NCBI RefSeq assembly: GCF_001045555.1
Contig: NZ_LFBU01000001.1
Coordinates: forward strand, 1,426,001-1,490,000
Length of the DNA stretch: 64,000 nt
Direction: 5' to 3'
DNA from: Marinobacter subterrani
GTDB taxonomy: Bacteria > Pseudomonadota > Gammaproteobacteria > Pseudomonadales > Oleiphilaceae
The position numbers and the translations under genes are program-made. The notes under the pieces were generated by a model that ran no database searches, was not told where the DNA came from, and saw only the letters and a list, made by a program, of their open reading frames with translations. This document shows, in pieces, positions 17,616 to 27,923 of this stretch (position 1 is the stretch's first letter; every line of letters begins with the position of its first letter).

Positions 17616-20084
17616 ATGCGTCTTTACCAGGGCATTCGCAGCCTGATCCTGACCCTTTTTCGCAAGATACTGTTTATCTGGGTCCGGACAGATGTCAGCG
17701 GCAACAGCGTTGACGCCCTCGCCCTGGATCCGGACAAACCGGTTTGCTATGCGCTGCAGTACAGTTCCCTCTCCAGCCGGCTGGTGCTGGAGCAGGAGGT
17801 TATCCGGGCCGGCTTGCCCGGGCCGGAAGACGCACTGCCGGTCAAGAACGGCCCTTCGCACTCCTTTTTCTTCCTGTACCGCCGGATTGGCGGTTTTTTC
17901 CGGGGGCGCCAGGCGCCGGCACCCACCAGCGAGTTCCGGGCACTGGTTCACTACGGTCTTGAACACCCCGACCAGGATGTCCAGATTGTTCCTGTGTCCC
18001 TGTTCTGGGGTCGGTCCCCGGACAAGGAAAAATCCCTGGTCAAACTGTTGCTGTCTGACACCTGGTCCATTGCCGGTCGGTTGCAGAAACTCCTGATCAT
18101 CATGGTTCACGGCCGCAATACCTATGTGCAGTTCAACCAGCCGCTCTCGCTCAAGCAAATGATCGATGAATACCGGCATAACGAAGAGCGGGCCCAACGC
18201 AAGCTGGCACGCATTCTCAGAACCCACTTCCGCCGGGTACGCCAGGCGGTGCTGGGGCCGGATCTTTCCCACCGCCGCACACTGGTCGCGGGCCTGGTGC
18301 GAACCCAGGCGGTCAAGGAGGCGATTCGCGAAACCGCGGCCAAAGACGATATTCCACCGGAAAAAGTGCGCGCCAAGGCCTACAAGTACGCCGACGAAAT
18401 TGCCGCCAGTATGTCGATTGTCACCATCCGGTTTCTGGAGGTGGTTCTGTCCTGGCTGTGGAACCGGATTTACAAGGGCATCGCCATCAATAACATCCGG
18501 GTGGTGAAAGAGGTCGCCCAGGAAAACGCCGTGGTTTACGTACCCTGCCATCGCTCCCACATCGACTACCTGCTGCTGTCCTATGTGCTCTACAAGAATG
18601 GCCTGATGCCGCCGCATATTGCGGCGGGCATCAACCTCAACATGCCCGTCGTGGGGCCGATCCTGCGCCGGGGCGGGGCTTTCTTCATGCGCCGCAGCTT
18701 CAAGGACAACCCGCTGTACGCCACCGTATTCAACGAGTACATGCATGTGATGTTTTCCCGGGGATACTCGGTGGAATACTTTGTCGAGGGTGGCCGAAGC
18801 CGCACCGGCCGGATGCTGCAGCCCCGCCCGGGCATGCTGGCAATGACCGTGCGCAGCTTCCTCCGGGACCACCGCAAGCCGATCGTGTTTGTTCCTGTCT
18901 ATATCGGCTATGAAAAGGTCATGGAGGGGCGCTCCTACCTGGGCGAGCTTCGTGGCAAGAAAAAGCAAAAGGAGAGCGTGTTCGGGCTGGCCAAAACCGT
19001 TCGTAAACTCAGCAATTCCTTTGGCCGGGTGGCCGTCAATTTCGGCGAGGCGATTCACCTTTCGGATGTGCTGGACGACGTCCATGACAGCTGGCGACAA
19101 CAGGCCTATGACGCCGAATACCGGCCGGCCTGGCTCAACACGGCAGTGTCCGAACTGGCCTTCCGGGTGGCTTCCAACATCAATGCCTCGGTCGCGGTCA
19201 ATCCGATCGGTATGACCGCGACGGTCCTGCTGGGCACCGAACGCCTTGCCATGGACGAAGGCCAGTTGATCCGGCTGATGGACCAGTATGCCGCCCTGCT
19301 GAATGACTTCCCCTATGCAGGGACCGTTACCCTGCCCGAGGGTAGTGGCAAGGATTGGGTGGCCTACTGTGAAGACATGGGGCTGATCAGCCGCATGCCC
19401 CAGAAGCTGGGCGACATCATCGGCCTGGAAGGCAGCAATGCCATTCTGATGACTTACTACCGCAACAATATCCAGCACCTGTTTGCGCTGCCGTCACTGA
19501 TCGCCAGCCTGTTCGAGAACAAGGATTCCCTGAGGCGGGACAAGATCGTGTTCCTGGCCAGTGTGGCCTACCCCTATTTGCAGTCCGAGCTATTCCTGAA
19601 GTACCAGCCGGATGAGGCCGAGCAGGTGATCAACCAGTGGATTGACGTTCTGATCGCCCAGGGCTTGCTGAAGTCTCTGGACGACGACCGCATCGGCCGA
19701 CCCGATGAGGGCACCGAGGCCATGCTGCGATTGCGGGTGCTGTCACGCTTTATCATCCAGACCGTCGAGCGCTATCACATTGCGCTCGGCATCCTTCGAA
19801 AATACGGCTCGGGCAAGATCAGTGCGGCTGAACTGGAGGAGCAGAGTGCGCTGCTGGCTGAGCGCATGTCTATCCTGTTCGGCTTGAATGCACCGGAGTT
19901 TTTCGACAAGAGCCTGTTCCGGAACTTCATTGCCAACCTGCAGAAGAACGGCGTCATTACCACGGATGACAATGGTCTGCTGTGCTATGGCGAGGGCCTG
20001 GACGAGGTGGCTGAGGACGCAAGGCTGGTGCTGAGCGTTGAAAAGCGGCAGGCGATTCAGCAGGTCACGATGATGGGGGCCTGA
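17616..20084 (+). CDS. plsB: Glycerol-3-phosphate 1-O-acyltransferase
   Basis: The 822-residue membrane-associated enzyme attaches the first acyl chain to glycerol-3-phosphate in phospholipid synthesis. The acyltransferase motif HRSHID (block I), the GAFFMRR segment (block II), VEGGRSRTGR (block III) and IVFVPVYIGYEK (block IV) are all present. Length is near E. coli PlsB (807 aa). I chose the ATG at 17616 with GGAG 9 nt upstream; the frame extends to 17514 but those residues look non-native. It is convergent with rsmJ across 20 bp and divergent from nudC. Confidence 0.95.
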   Translation: MRLYQGIRSLILTLFRKILFIWVRTDVSGNSVDALALDPDKPVCYALQYSSLSSRLVLEQEVIRAGLPGPEDALPVKNGPSHSFFFLYRRIGGFFRGRQAPAPTSEFRALVHYGLEHPDQDVQIVPVSLFWGRSPDKEKSLVKLLLSDTWSIAGRLQKLLIIMVHGRNTYVQFNQPLSLKQMIDEYRHNEERAQRKLARILRTHFRRVRQAVLGPDLSHRRTLVAGLVRTQAVKEAIRETAAKDDIPPEKVRAKAYKYADEIAASMSIVTIRFLEVVLSWLWNRIYKGIAINNIRVVKEVAQENAVVYVPCHRSHIDYLLLSYVLYKNGLMPPHIAAGINLNMPVVGPILRRGGAFFMRRSFKDNPLYATVFNEYMHVMFSRGYSVEYFVEGGRSRTGRMLQPRPGMLAMTVRSFLRDHRKPIVFVPVYIGYEKVMEGRSYLGELRGKKKQKESVFGLAKTVRKLSNSFGRVAVNFGEAIHLSDVLDDVHDSWRQQAYDAEYRPAWLNTAVSELAFRVASNINASVAVNPIGMTATVLLGTERLAMDEGQLIRLMDQYAALLNDFPYAGTVTLPEGSGKDWVAYCEDMGLISRMPQKLGDIIGLEGSNAILMTYYRNNIQHLFALPSLIASLFENKDSLRRDKIVFLASVAYPYLQSELFLKYQPDEAEQVINQWIDVLIAQGLLKSLDDDRIGRPDEGTEAMLRLRVLSRFIIQTVERYHIALGILRKYGSGKISAAELEEQSALLAERMSILFGLNAPEFFDKSLFRNFIANLQKNGVITTDDNGLLCYGEGLDEVAEDARLVLSVEKRQAIQQVTMMGA

Positions 20085-20104
20085 GGCTCCTCACCGGCCC
20101 GGGT

Positions 20105-20932
20105 TCACTGGGCCGGCAGCGCCTTGATGGAATACAGATCGTAGCGGCTGCTTTTGCCCTCGATCCGGGTGGTTGGCTCGGGCCCGTCGATCGCCGGTGC
20201 CTTCCGCGGGCGCTTGACCACAACCCGGTAACGGGCGCATGCCAGGGCAGCCGCCAGCAGGTGGCCGGAATCGTCATCGTCGCCGACAACCGTTCGGAAT
20301 ACCTGCATTTCCTTTTTTACCAGGGCGGATTTATCCCGGTGCGGGAACATTGGATCCAGATAGATCACATCGGCGGCGCCAGAGCCCGCCTGCTCAAACC
20401 AGTCGACACTGCTGCCTGCCATCAAGCGCATGCGCTCAACAATCAACCTGCAATCGGTGTTCAGCGCGGCACGGGCCAGGCCGTCCGCCAGCAGCGCATG
20501 GATGACCGGGTTGCGCTCAAACAGGGTTACCCGGCAGCCGAGACTGGCGAGGATAAACGCGTCCTGGCCAAGCCCTGCCGTGGCATCAACAACATGCAGG
20601 TCGGCCCGGGTTTTCTGCAAGCCGACCGCCCTGGCAACCAGTTGCCCGGCGCCACCGCCGTGCTCACGCCGGTAGCCCATCTTGCCGGTGACAAATTCCG
20701 CCCGCACCGGGCCGGGCGCACCCTTACCTGTGAGTTGCAGGCCAAGGCCCTGCTCATCAAGAAACAGCACAACCGGGAATTCGTTAATGTCTTTGGGCCG
20801 GATGACATCAAGATTCTTCAGTGACAGGGATTCCGCCAGCTCGTCCGCCTTGAGTCTGTCTCCCAGGGGACTTCGGCCGACCGCAATGCGCGTTTTGAGG
20901 TTGGCGGGCTTTTCCGGGTCAGAGTGAGGCAT
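20105..20932 (-). CDS. rsmJ: 16S rRNA (guanine-1516-N2)-methyltransferase
   Basis: The 275-residue protein matches RsmJ (YhiQ), which methylates G1516 of 16S rRNA. SAM motif I appears as [11 protein letters not shown], with LFERNP after strand 2 and the catalytic DPMFP motif near residue 194. The start overlaps the stop of the upstream small gene by 1 nt (TGATG), so the two are translationally coupled. The gene lies at the end of an adk-tsaB group, as in Pseudomonas. Confidence 0.92.
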   Translation of the reverse strand: MPHSDPEKPANLKTRIAVGRSPLGDRLKADELAESLSLKNLDVIRPKDINEFPVVLFLDEQGLGLQLTGKGAPGPVRAEFVTGKMGYRREHGGGAGQLVARAVGLQKTRADLHVVDATAGLGQDAFILASLGCRVTLFERNPVIHALLADGLARAALNTDCRLIVERMRLMAGSSVDWFEQAGSGAADVIYLDPMFPHRDKSALVKKEMQVFRTVVGDDDDSGHLLAAALACARYRVVVKRPRKAPAIDGPEPTTRIEGKSSRYDLYSIKALPAQ

Positions 20933-21294
20933 CAGACCAGGATATCAATGCCGGCAAGGGTACCCGTGCTGCCGGTTTCCTGGCCGGCGGACGCCACCGC
21001 TGCAAAGGTGGACAGGGCCCGGGCCGCGGGCAGGGAAAGCTCATCAGCACGGAAGCGCTCAAGACGGACTTCTTCCGACGCCCGTCGGGCCTCAACCCTG
21101 CGCTCCAGCGTTTCCGTCGGGCTGCGCTCGGTAACCGCCCCCTGGCGACTTTCGGCCAGATCACGACGCGACGATTCGTCCGTTTTCTCAGGCGTGGCGG
21201 CAGGCGCACGGGCAACATCACTGCGCTCGCGAACGGGGCTGTTATTGCCCGACTGCAGACCGAAATTGTTGCCCGGATTAATGCCGCCAATCAT
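20932..21294 (-). CDS. Hypothetical protein coupled to rsmJ
   Basis: This 120-residue protein has no domain I recognise. It begins with a Gly/Asn-rich segment ([18 protein letters not shown]), has a charged, probably helical middle rich in Arg/Glu (about 35-90), and ends with a small-residue segment. No signal peptide or membrane helix is seen. It overlaps rsmJ by 1 nt and follows tsaB on the same strand after 114 bp, which argues that it is really translated. Function unknown. Confidence 0.65.
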   Translation of the reverse strand: MIGGINPGNNFGLQSGNNSPVRERSDVARAPAATPEKTDESSRRDLAESRQGAVTERSPTETLERRVEARRASEEVRLERFRADELSLPAARALSTFAAVASAGQETGSTGTLAGIDILV

Positions 21295-21408
21295 TGTTCA
21301 GATACCACTAGCCCGATGACAGGAAAACGCGAATCCAGAGTATGAAAGATTACGGTCCTGAAGAAAAGCCAGTTGATCAGCATTTAGCCAGACCGGAATT
21401 CAAGAACA

Positions 21409-22104
21409 TCAGCGCCCAGGCAGCTTTTTCCAGGCCACTTCATCCCGGATATACACCGGTTGGGCCTGTTCCGCCGGCACCGCCCGGCCCTGCTGAAATC
21501 CGGTAACGGCCAACCTGGCAACCCAGGAGGCACGAAGCACCAGGGTTGCATCCACCTTGCCGGGAAGATCGGCCACCGCAGACGGCATGTCAGTGCGGTA
21601 CTGCCAGCCCTGGCCAACACCGCACCAGTGGTCGGGCCCCGCCGGGAGTGTCAGGTTCGCTGGCGGGCAGACCTGCTCTTCCCCCAGCAAAACCGGCACC
21701 CCGGCGCGACATTCGAAACAGCCCCAGTAGACTTCGCCCATGCGGGCATCGAAGGCGACGGCAACACCGCCGCCCGCGGAAACACCGAGGGTTTGAATCG
21801 CACCAAAGGCAACCGCTTCCAGTGAAGACACCGGGACGACCGGAATATCCAGCCCCCAGGCCAGGCCCTGCACCACGCCGGTTGCGATCCGCAGGCCGGT
21901 AAAGGAGCCCGGGCCACTGGCAAATGCCAGGGCGTCCAGATCTGCCGGCACCAGGCCCTGCTCCGAGAGCAACTCCCGCACCATGGGCATCAGAAGCCGG
22001 GTATGACCTCTGGGGGCAAGCTCAAAGCGTTCAGATATCTCGCCATCAACAAGAAGGGCTGCGGAGCAGCCCTCTGATGACGTGTCCAGTGCCAGCAGTT
22101 TCAC
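21409..22104 (-). CDS. tsaB: tRNA t6A37 biosynthesis protein TsaB
   Basis: The 231-residue protein (formerly YeaZ) is the scaffold partner of TsaD in making threonylcarbamoyl-adenosine at tRNA position 37. It has the ASKHA-fold N-terminus LLALDTSSEGCSAAL, a HTRLLMPM segment and ASGPGSFTGLRI, a hallmark of the family. TsaD, TsaC and TsaE are not in this window. It follows adk after 34 bp and is probably in one transcript with it. Confidence 0.94.
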   Translation of the reverse strand: MKLLALDTSSEGCSAALLVDGEISERFELAPRGHTRLLMPMVRELLSEQGLVPADLDALAFASGPGSFTGLRIATGVVQGLAWGLDIPVVPVSSLEAVAFGAIQTLGVSAGGGVAVAFDARMGEVYWGCFECRAGVPVLLGEEQVCPPANLTLPAGPDHWCGVGQGWQYRTDMPSAVADLPGKVDATLVLRASWVARLAVTGFQQGRAVPAEQAQPVYIRDEVAWKKLPGR

Positions 22105-22138
22105 AGGCGTGAAATCCTCGGGTCAGGATGCCATGGAT

Positions 22139-22813
<675 letters not shown>

Positions 22814-22906
22814 TCATTATCGTTTGAAAAGCTGTGGCAAAAACTTCTGCCTTTGCGACAGCCTCTCCCATCCGGAACAGGTGTCCGCCGGAGACGGCGA
22901 GGGCGC

Positions 22907-22912
22907 ATTATA
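22907..22912 (-). promoter_or_regulatory. Candidate -10 element for adk
   Basis: A perfect TATAAT hexamer on the minus strand, 115 bp before the adk start, in the gap between adk and the upstream YbaK-HDOD gene. The -35 region (17 nt before it) is a poor match, so the promoter call is tentative. Confidence 0.4.
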
Positions 22913-22993
22913 CGAAGTCAGCCACCTCAGAGAAAGTCGACCTCCGTATCATGCACCGGAAGCGCGCCTTTCTCCGCAAACAGCATCAGGGTG

Positions 22994-24364
22994 TCAGGAT
23001 GACAGGGAGCTGGCCAGGGCGTCCAGATCCGGGGCTACCCGTTCAATTTCCGAGGTAAGTTCATCGATCACATCGGGCTGCAGCCCCAGCCCTTCCAGCA
23101 GCGGCGGCACATCATCAGGGTTGAATTCATCCCCGATGCCACGCTCCTTCAGCAGCGCATTAGCCAACTGCACCATAAGCACATAGTTTTCATGCTCACC
23201 GTGATAGCCGGGCTGCTGATGCACCCCGGCCGCCTTGACTACCGGATCCGGCAACTGCCACAGACGGTGCAGAATTCCACCAATGGCGCCATGGCCCACC
23301 GACAGGATTTCCTGCCCGTTACCCTGGCCGAACACCTGCTGCTCCAGGGAGTGCATGCTGGCCTCCGGGTTGCTTTCCCGAAGTTGATTGAGCTCGGCAA
23401 ATTCAGCCGGAAACAGATGCCCCACCAGCAACAGGCCGAAGTTATGCAGCAGGCCGCACAGGTAGCCCAGGCCTTTATCGGCACCACACCTCGGCGCAAT
23501 GCTCTGGCACAGGAAGGCACAATACAGCGAGTGTCGCCAGAAGCTGTCCATGCCCAGCATGCCCTGGCGGGGCACGTCGAACGCCCGGACCGAGGCAATA
23601 CCCAAGGCAATATGAGCAACGCGGTCAAAACCCAGCACCCGGGTAACCGCTTCCTGCACCGAGTTGATCTGGCCTGGGTAGTTGAACAGGGCGGAGCGGG
23701 CGTAGCGCATGACCTGGGCGGTCAGGCTCGGATCAAACTCAATGAGTTCAGCCAGTTCCCGGGCGGTGGCGTCGGTGTTGGCCGTCAGTCTGAGAATACG
23801 CAGGGCAAGGGCCGGCATGGGCGGCAGGCGGTAGAGTTTCTGCAGCTTGTCGGCCACTTCCTCAAGGGTCAGTGACTCACGGTTGCCGTTGCCCGGGCCG
23901 CGTATAACCAGATGTCCCGCCCTGGCGCCCGCCAGCGCAAGCCTGAATGACCGGGCATCCATTTCGATCAGGGAATGATCGGTACCACTGGAGAAAAGTA
24001 CCCGCTCGGCCCGCCCGACATCCTCATCTACCACCACCGGAAGCTCGTACGCCTGGCCAACGGGTGGCGTGAAGCCCGGATCGCAGTCTCCGAACAGGCG
24101 GTTGCTCTGGCGGGCGGTGAGCGGCTGCAGCCGACGGCCCGTCAACTGGTACACCGCATCCAGGTCAAGACCGCTGTCAAACTTGTGGACGGCCATAACC
24201 ACACCACTGATATCAATCAGTAAGGTCGCCTGGACAAAATCCCCCTGGGGCCGCCCCGAGGCCATTACCGCCGCATCCAGGCTGGTCACCTGCTCAATCG
24301 GCAACTCCTGAAAGCCGATACCCTCGCGGGTCAGAAAACGCTCCAATCGTGCAGCCAGTGCCAC
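22994..24364 (-). CDS. YbaK-like deacylase domain fused to HDOD domain
   Basis: The 456-residue protein has an N-terminal YbaK/aminoacyl-tRNA deacylase-like domain (about 1-150; VVVDEDV, VLFSSGTDHSLIEM) and a C-terminal HDOD domain (about 165-370; LPPMPALALRIL, IEFDPSLTAQVMRYARS, GLLHNFGLLLVG). The lysine found in active YbaK enzymes is not evident where expected (ATLLIDISG), so the N-domain may only bind a ligand. The start is a GTG preceded by AGGAG. It sits between ppc and adk, which are neighbours in Pseudomonas, so it looks like an insertion in that order. Role unknown, probably signalling. Confidence 0.85.
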   Translation of the reverse strand: MALAARLERFLTREGIGFQELPIEQVTSLDAAVMASGRPQGDFVQATLLIDISGVVMAVHKFDSGLDLDAVYQLTGRRLQPLTARQSNRLFGDCDPGFTPPVGQAYELPVVVDEDVGRAERVLFSSGTDHSLIEMDARSFRLALAGARAGHLVIRGPGNGNRESLTLEEVADKLQKLYRLPPMPALALRILRLTANTDATARELAELIEFDPSLTAQVMRYARSALFNYPGQINSVQEAVTRVLGFDRVAHIALGIASVRAFDVPRQGMLGMDSFWRHSLYCAFLCQSIAPRCGADKGLGYLCGLLHNFGLLLVGHLFPAEFAELNQLRESNPEASMHSLEQQVFGQGNGQEILSVGHGAIGGILHRLWQLPDPVVKAAGVHQQPGYHGEHENYVLMVQLANALLKERGIGDEFNPDDVPPLLEGLGLQPDVIDELTSEIERVAPDLDALASSLSS

Positions 24365-24420
24365 AGCTTACTCCTGTTATCCAATGTCCGTGGCCAGTAA
24401 ACCGGCCTCTTACCCGCTTT

Positions 24421-27066
24421 TTAACCGGTGTTGCGCATGCCGGCCGCGATGCCTGCCATGGTTACTTTCAGGGCACGCTCCACCAGTTCGGGCACTTCGC
24501 CTTTGCCTTCGCTTTCCCGATCGCGCTTGAGCAACTCCGCCTGCAGGTAATGCAGCGGGTCCGTGTAGGGGTTACGCACCCGCATGGAGTGGGCAAACAC
24601 CGGCTCATCTTCCAGCAGGTCCTTCTGTTCCTTGAGCTCCAGAAGCCGCTGAATGCACCCCTGCAGCCGCGCTCTAAGGCTTTCGCCGAGGGTTTTTAAC
24701 CGGTCATCATCCAGCAGGGTCTGCTCATAATAGCTGGCGATGCGCAAATCCGCCTTGGCCAGTACCATCTCGAGCATATCCACGTAGGTGCGGAAGAACG
24801 GCCAGCCCTGCATCATCTCCCTGAGGACAGGCAGTCGATTATCCCGGGCCGCCGCTTCCAGCGCCACATCACTGCCCAGCCAGCTGGGCAGCATCAGCCG
24901 CATCTGGGTCCAGGCGAAAATCCAGGGAATAGCCCGCAGGCTCTCGACACCGCCGGTTGCTTTCCGGCGTGCCGGCCGGCTGCCAAGGGCCAGTTTACCC
25001 AGGGCCTGCTCCGGCGTGACCTGGCGGAAATAGGGCACGAAATCCGGATTCTCCCGGACCACATCCCGATAGGCTTTCAGGGATCGCTCGGTGAGCCAGT
25101 CCATGGTTTCCCGCCAGCTGTCCTCCGGCTTGGGTGGCGGTGCCAGGGTCGCTTCAATAACCGCCGTGGTATAGAGCGTCAGGCTCTGGACCGCCAGCCT
25201 TGGTAAACCGAACTTGAACCGGATCATTTCGCCCTGTTCGGTAATCCGGAAGCTGCCGTTTACCGAGCCGGGCGGTTGGGACAGGATCGCCCGGTTGGCC
25301 GGACCACCACCACGGCCAACGGTGCCGCCGCGGCCGTGGAACAGGGTCAGGTGCACCCCGTACTGGCTGGCAACGTGGGTGAGCTTTTCCTGGGCCTGGT
25401 ACTGCGCCCAGGCCGCCATCAACTGGCCGGCATCCTTGGAGGAATCGGAGTAGCCGATCATGACTTCCTGCCGGCCCTGGCAATACTCCCGATACCACTC
25501 CACCTCATACAGAGCGGCCATACTGTCCGGCGCGCCGCGCAGATCGTCGAGGGTTTCGAACAGCGGCACCACCCGCATCGGGTACTTCATGCCCGACTCC
25601 CGCAACAGCAGGATCACGCTGAGCACATCGGACGGCTTGCTGGCCATGGAAATCACATAGGAACCCAGGGCCTGGGGCGTCTGCTGCGCCACCACTTCAC
25701 AGGTTGCCAGCACCTCGCGAACCGGCTCGGAGGGCTCCCAGTTGCGCGGCACCATTGGCCGGCGACCCTGGAGTTCCCGCACCAGAAACGCCTGCCGCTC
25801 CTGCTCGGACCAGGACAGGTAATCCCCCAGGCCAAGATAATCCACCATCTCGGCAACCGCTTCGGCGTGGCGGCTCGCCTCCTGGCGAATATCCAGCCGG
25901 ATCAGTGGCAGGCCGAAGGTGTGAGCCCGCCGGATGGTGTCGAGCAAGGGGCCATTGGCTATCGTCTCCAGGCCGCACGCCACCAGCGACCGGTAACAGA
26001 GCTCCAGGGGGCCGGTAAAGTCTTCGTTCTCGAACAGGATACCGGCGGCATCCGCAGGATCGCCGTTCACACTGGCCTCCGCCCAGTCGCGGGTTTTGAT
26101 CAGCCGCTCCCGGAGTTCAGCGAGGACATGGCGATACGGCTCCCGGGAATCGCCAGCCACCTTCTTCAACTCGTCGCTGGCCTGCCACATGGACAGTTCC
26201 GCCCGCAGTGCCTGGATGTCCCGCAGATAGAGATCCGCCGCCATCCACCGCCCCAGCAGGAAAACCTTGCGAGTGACCTTGTGGGTTACATTGGGGTTGC
26301 CGTCACGATCACCGCCCATCCAGGACGCGATCCGGATAGGCGATGCCTGCAGGGGCAGCCCTTTGCCCGTGGCGCCCTGCAGGGAAGTGTCGAGGCTTCT
26401 CAGAAACTGGGGTAACGCCTGCCACAGGCTGTTCTCGATAACCGCGAAGCCCCATTTGGCTTCATCCACCGCGGTTGGCCGCTCATGGCGTATCTCGTCG
26501 GTGTGCCAGGCTTCGGTAACCAGCTGCGACAGGCGGCAGGCGATTTCGTCACTCTCCGCGGGCATCAGATCATCATGATCCAGCTGCGCCAGGCAATCCG
26601 ACATTTCGTCGTATTTCATGATCAGGGTGCGGCGAGCCACCTCGGTGGGATGGGCAGTCAGGACGAACTCGATCCGCAGGTCGGCAACCCGCTGGTGGAG
26701 CTCTTCCGGGCTGACGCCTCCGGTTTTCAGGCGATCGAAAACCTCGCCCAGTGACTCCACCATTAGGTCGGACTGATGGCCCCGTTTGCGCCGAATGCCG
26801 TGGTACTGTTCCGCCAGGTTGGCAAGATTGAGGAACTGGTTGAAGGCCCGTGTGACCGGCAGAAGCTCGTCATCCCTCAGCTTGCCCAGCAGATTGACCA
26901 GCCGCTGGCCGGAGCCGCTTTCCTGGCGGCGGTCGGCCTTGGCGGCTGCCCGGATTTCCTCAATCAGCTCATAACAGTCCTGGCCGGGGTAGCGGCGGAT
27001 ACTCTGGCCCAGAAGCTCGCCCAGCATTCGCACATTTTCTCGGAGGTCGGGGTGTAGCTCAGTCAC
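24421..27066 (-). CDS. ppc: Phosphoenolpyruvate carboxylase
   Basis: The 881-residue enzyme carboxylates phosphoenolpyruvate to oxaloacetate, refilling the TCA cycle. The catalytic His139 in VLTAHPTE, the FHGRGGTVGRGGGP loop and the conserved C-terminal MRNTG are present; length matches E. coli Ppc (883). The start is a GTG at 27066 with AAGGA upstream; the overlapping ATG is out of frame. It is divergent from the small gene at 27171. Confidence 0.97.
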   Translation of the reverse strand: MTELHPDLRENVRMLGELLGQSIRRYPGQDCYELIEEIRAAAKADRRQESGSGQRLVNLLGKLRDDELLPVTRAFNQFLNLANLAEQYHGIRRKRGHQSDLMVESLGEVFDRLKTGGVSPEELHQRVADLRIEFVLTAHPTEVARRTLIMKYDEMSDCLAQLDHDDLMPAESDEIACRLSQLVTEAWHTDEIRHERPTAVDEAKWGFAVIENSLWQALPQFLRSLDTSLQGATGKGLPLQASPIRIASWMGGDRDGNPNVTHKVTRKVFLLGRWMAADLYLRDIQALRAELSMWQASDELKKVAGDSREPYRHVLAELRERLIKTRDWAEASVNGDPADAAGILFENEDFTGPLELCYRSLVACGLETIANGPLLDTIRRAHTFGLPLIRLDIRQEASRHAEAVAEMVDYLGLGDYLSWSEQERQAFLVRELQGRRPMVPRNWEPSEPVREVLATCEVVAQQTPQALGSYVISMASKPSDVLSVILLLRESGMKYPMRVVPLFETLDDLRGAPDSMAALYEVEWYREYCQGRQEVMIGYSDSSKDAGQLMAAWAQYQAQEKLTHVASQYGVHLTLFHGRGGTVGRGGGPANRAILSQPPGSVNGSFRITEQGEMIRFKFGLPRLAVQSLTLYTTAVIEATLAPPPKPEDSWRETMDWLTERSLKAYRDVVRENPDFVPYFRQVTPEQALGKLALGSRPARRKATGGVESLRAIPWIFAWTQMRLMLPSWLGSDVALEAAARDNRLPVLREMMQGWPFFRTYVDMLEMVLAKADLRIASYYEQTLLDDDRLKTLGESLRARLQGCIQRLLELKEQKDLLEDEPVFAHSMRVRNPYTDPLHYLQAELLKRDRESEGKGEVPELVERALKVTMAGIAAGMRNTG

Positions 27067-27170
27067 ATTGGCGTCCTTTTGAATTGACGGAGGCGAAGTA
27101 AACTTACGATACTAAGGAACAGCCGAGAAAGTCTATTGGCGATTCAAGCCTCTAGCCGCAAGGAGTCATC

Positions 27171-27413
27171 ATGAAGGTCACTGATTTGCCCAAACACTGG
27201 GAAAGCGAAAAAGAGCCCGTGGACCGTACCCACGATTACAATCTGCGCCTGCCGCTGGAAGACGCAGCACGGGTGGCTGCGCTGGCAGAGCTGTACCCGG
27301 ACCGCACGGAGAGCGATATTCTGAACGATATGATCGGCGCGGCTCTGGACGATCTGGTTCGTCAGAGCCCGCTGAAGGACAGGCTGGAGGGGAAGGACAA
27401 GCCGGTCAAATAA
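27171..27413 (+). CDS. Small conserved-type protein, paralogue of the facing gene
   Basis: An 80-residue acidic/basic protein with no recognised domain. It begins MKVTDLPKHWE, with AALAELYP and MIGAALDDL further on. The same pattern (MK-x2-DL, aromatic W, LAALYP, LISAALDE) recurs in the convergent gene at 27440, so they are paralogues. The segment spacing could suit a ribbon-helix-helix-like fold, but this is a guess. The ATG is preceded by AAGGAG. It faces its paralogue across 26 bp. Confidence 0.75.
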   Translation: MKVTDLPKHWESEKEPVDRTHDYNLRLPLEDAARVAALAELYPDRTESDILNDMIGAALDDLVRQSPLKDRLEGKDKPVK

Positions 27414-27420
27414 GCAACGG

Positions 27421-27439
27421 CGGGCAGTTTAACTGCCCG
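27421..27439. terminator. Possible bidirectional hairpin between convergent paralogues
   Basis: CGGGCAGTT and AACTGCCCG form a near-perfect 19-nt palindrome filling the 26-bp gap between the two convergent small genes. No T-tract follows on either side, so termination strength is uncertain. Confidence 0.4.
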
Positions 27440-27784
27440 TCAGGCTGCTGATTCCAGCTGGCGAGCCTTGAGGCGCTGGATGTGCTTCTGGCTCAGGCTG
27501 ACAAACCTCGGCGTCAGGCCCTGATCTTCATAGATCTCGAAACCATCCTCATCAAAAGCCACCACCCTGGTGCCCTGGACATACGGGAAGCTGGTTTCCA
27601 TCTCGTCCAGCGCTGCGGAAATGAGATCCCGCATCAGATCCTGGGGTGACTTCATAGGATACAGCGCCGCGAGTTTTTCGAGGCGCTTGTGATGCTGGTC
27701 AGACAACGCCATGAAGTAGGCGTCTCGGGTAAGCCGACCGCGAGCATGCTTGTCCCAGTAGTTGACCAGATCTTTGATTTTCAT
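27440..27784 (-). CDS. Small conserved-type protein, longer paralogue
   Basis: A 114-residue protein starting MKIKDLVNYWD. Its first ~70 residues align with the 80-residue product of the opposite gene (shared MK-x2-DL, W, LAALYP and D-LISAALDE). The remaining ~45 residues (VVAFDEDGFEIYED...FVSLSQKHIQRL) are extra. No domain is recognised. The ATG at 27784 is preceded by GGAGTGAAGG; the frame extends to 27826 but without a good ribosome site. Function unknown. Confidence 0.75.
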   Translation of the reverse strand: MKIKDLVNYWDKHARGRLTRDAYFMALSDQHHKRLEKLAALYPMKSPQDLMRDLISAALDEMETSFPYVQGTRVVAFDEDGFEIYEDQGLTPRFVSLSQKHIQRLKARQLESAA

Positions 27785-27923
27785 GGTGCCTTCACTCCTG
27801 CATCTTATTGACGGCGCACGGTGCACGGAATCTGTGCATCCGTTTCCGGAAGTTTAGACGAAGCCGCAGGTCCGGGGGCGAGAAAATTGGTAACGGATTG
27901 TACTTACCGGAAGGCCCTGTTTA

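Noticed and set aside
17598..19478. 626-residue minus-strand open frame over plsB
   Set aside because: Mirror frame of plsB in GC-rich DNA, without any domain or ribosome site.
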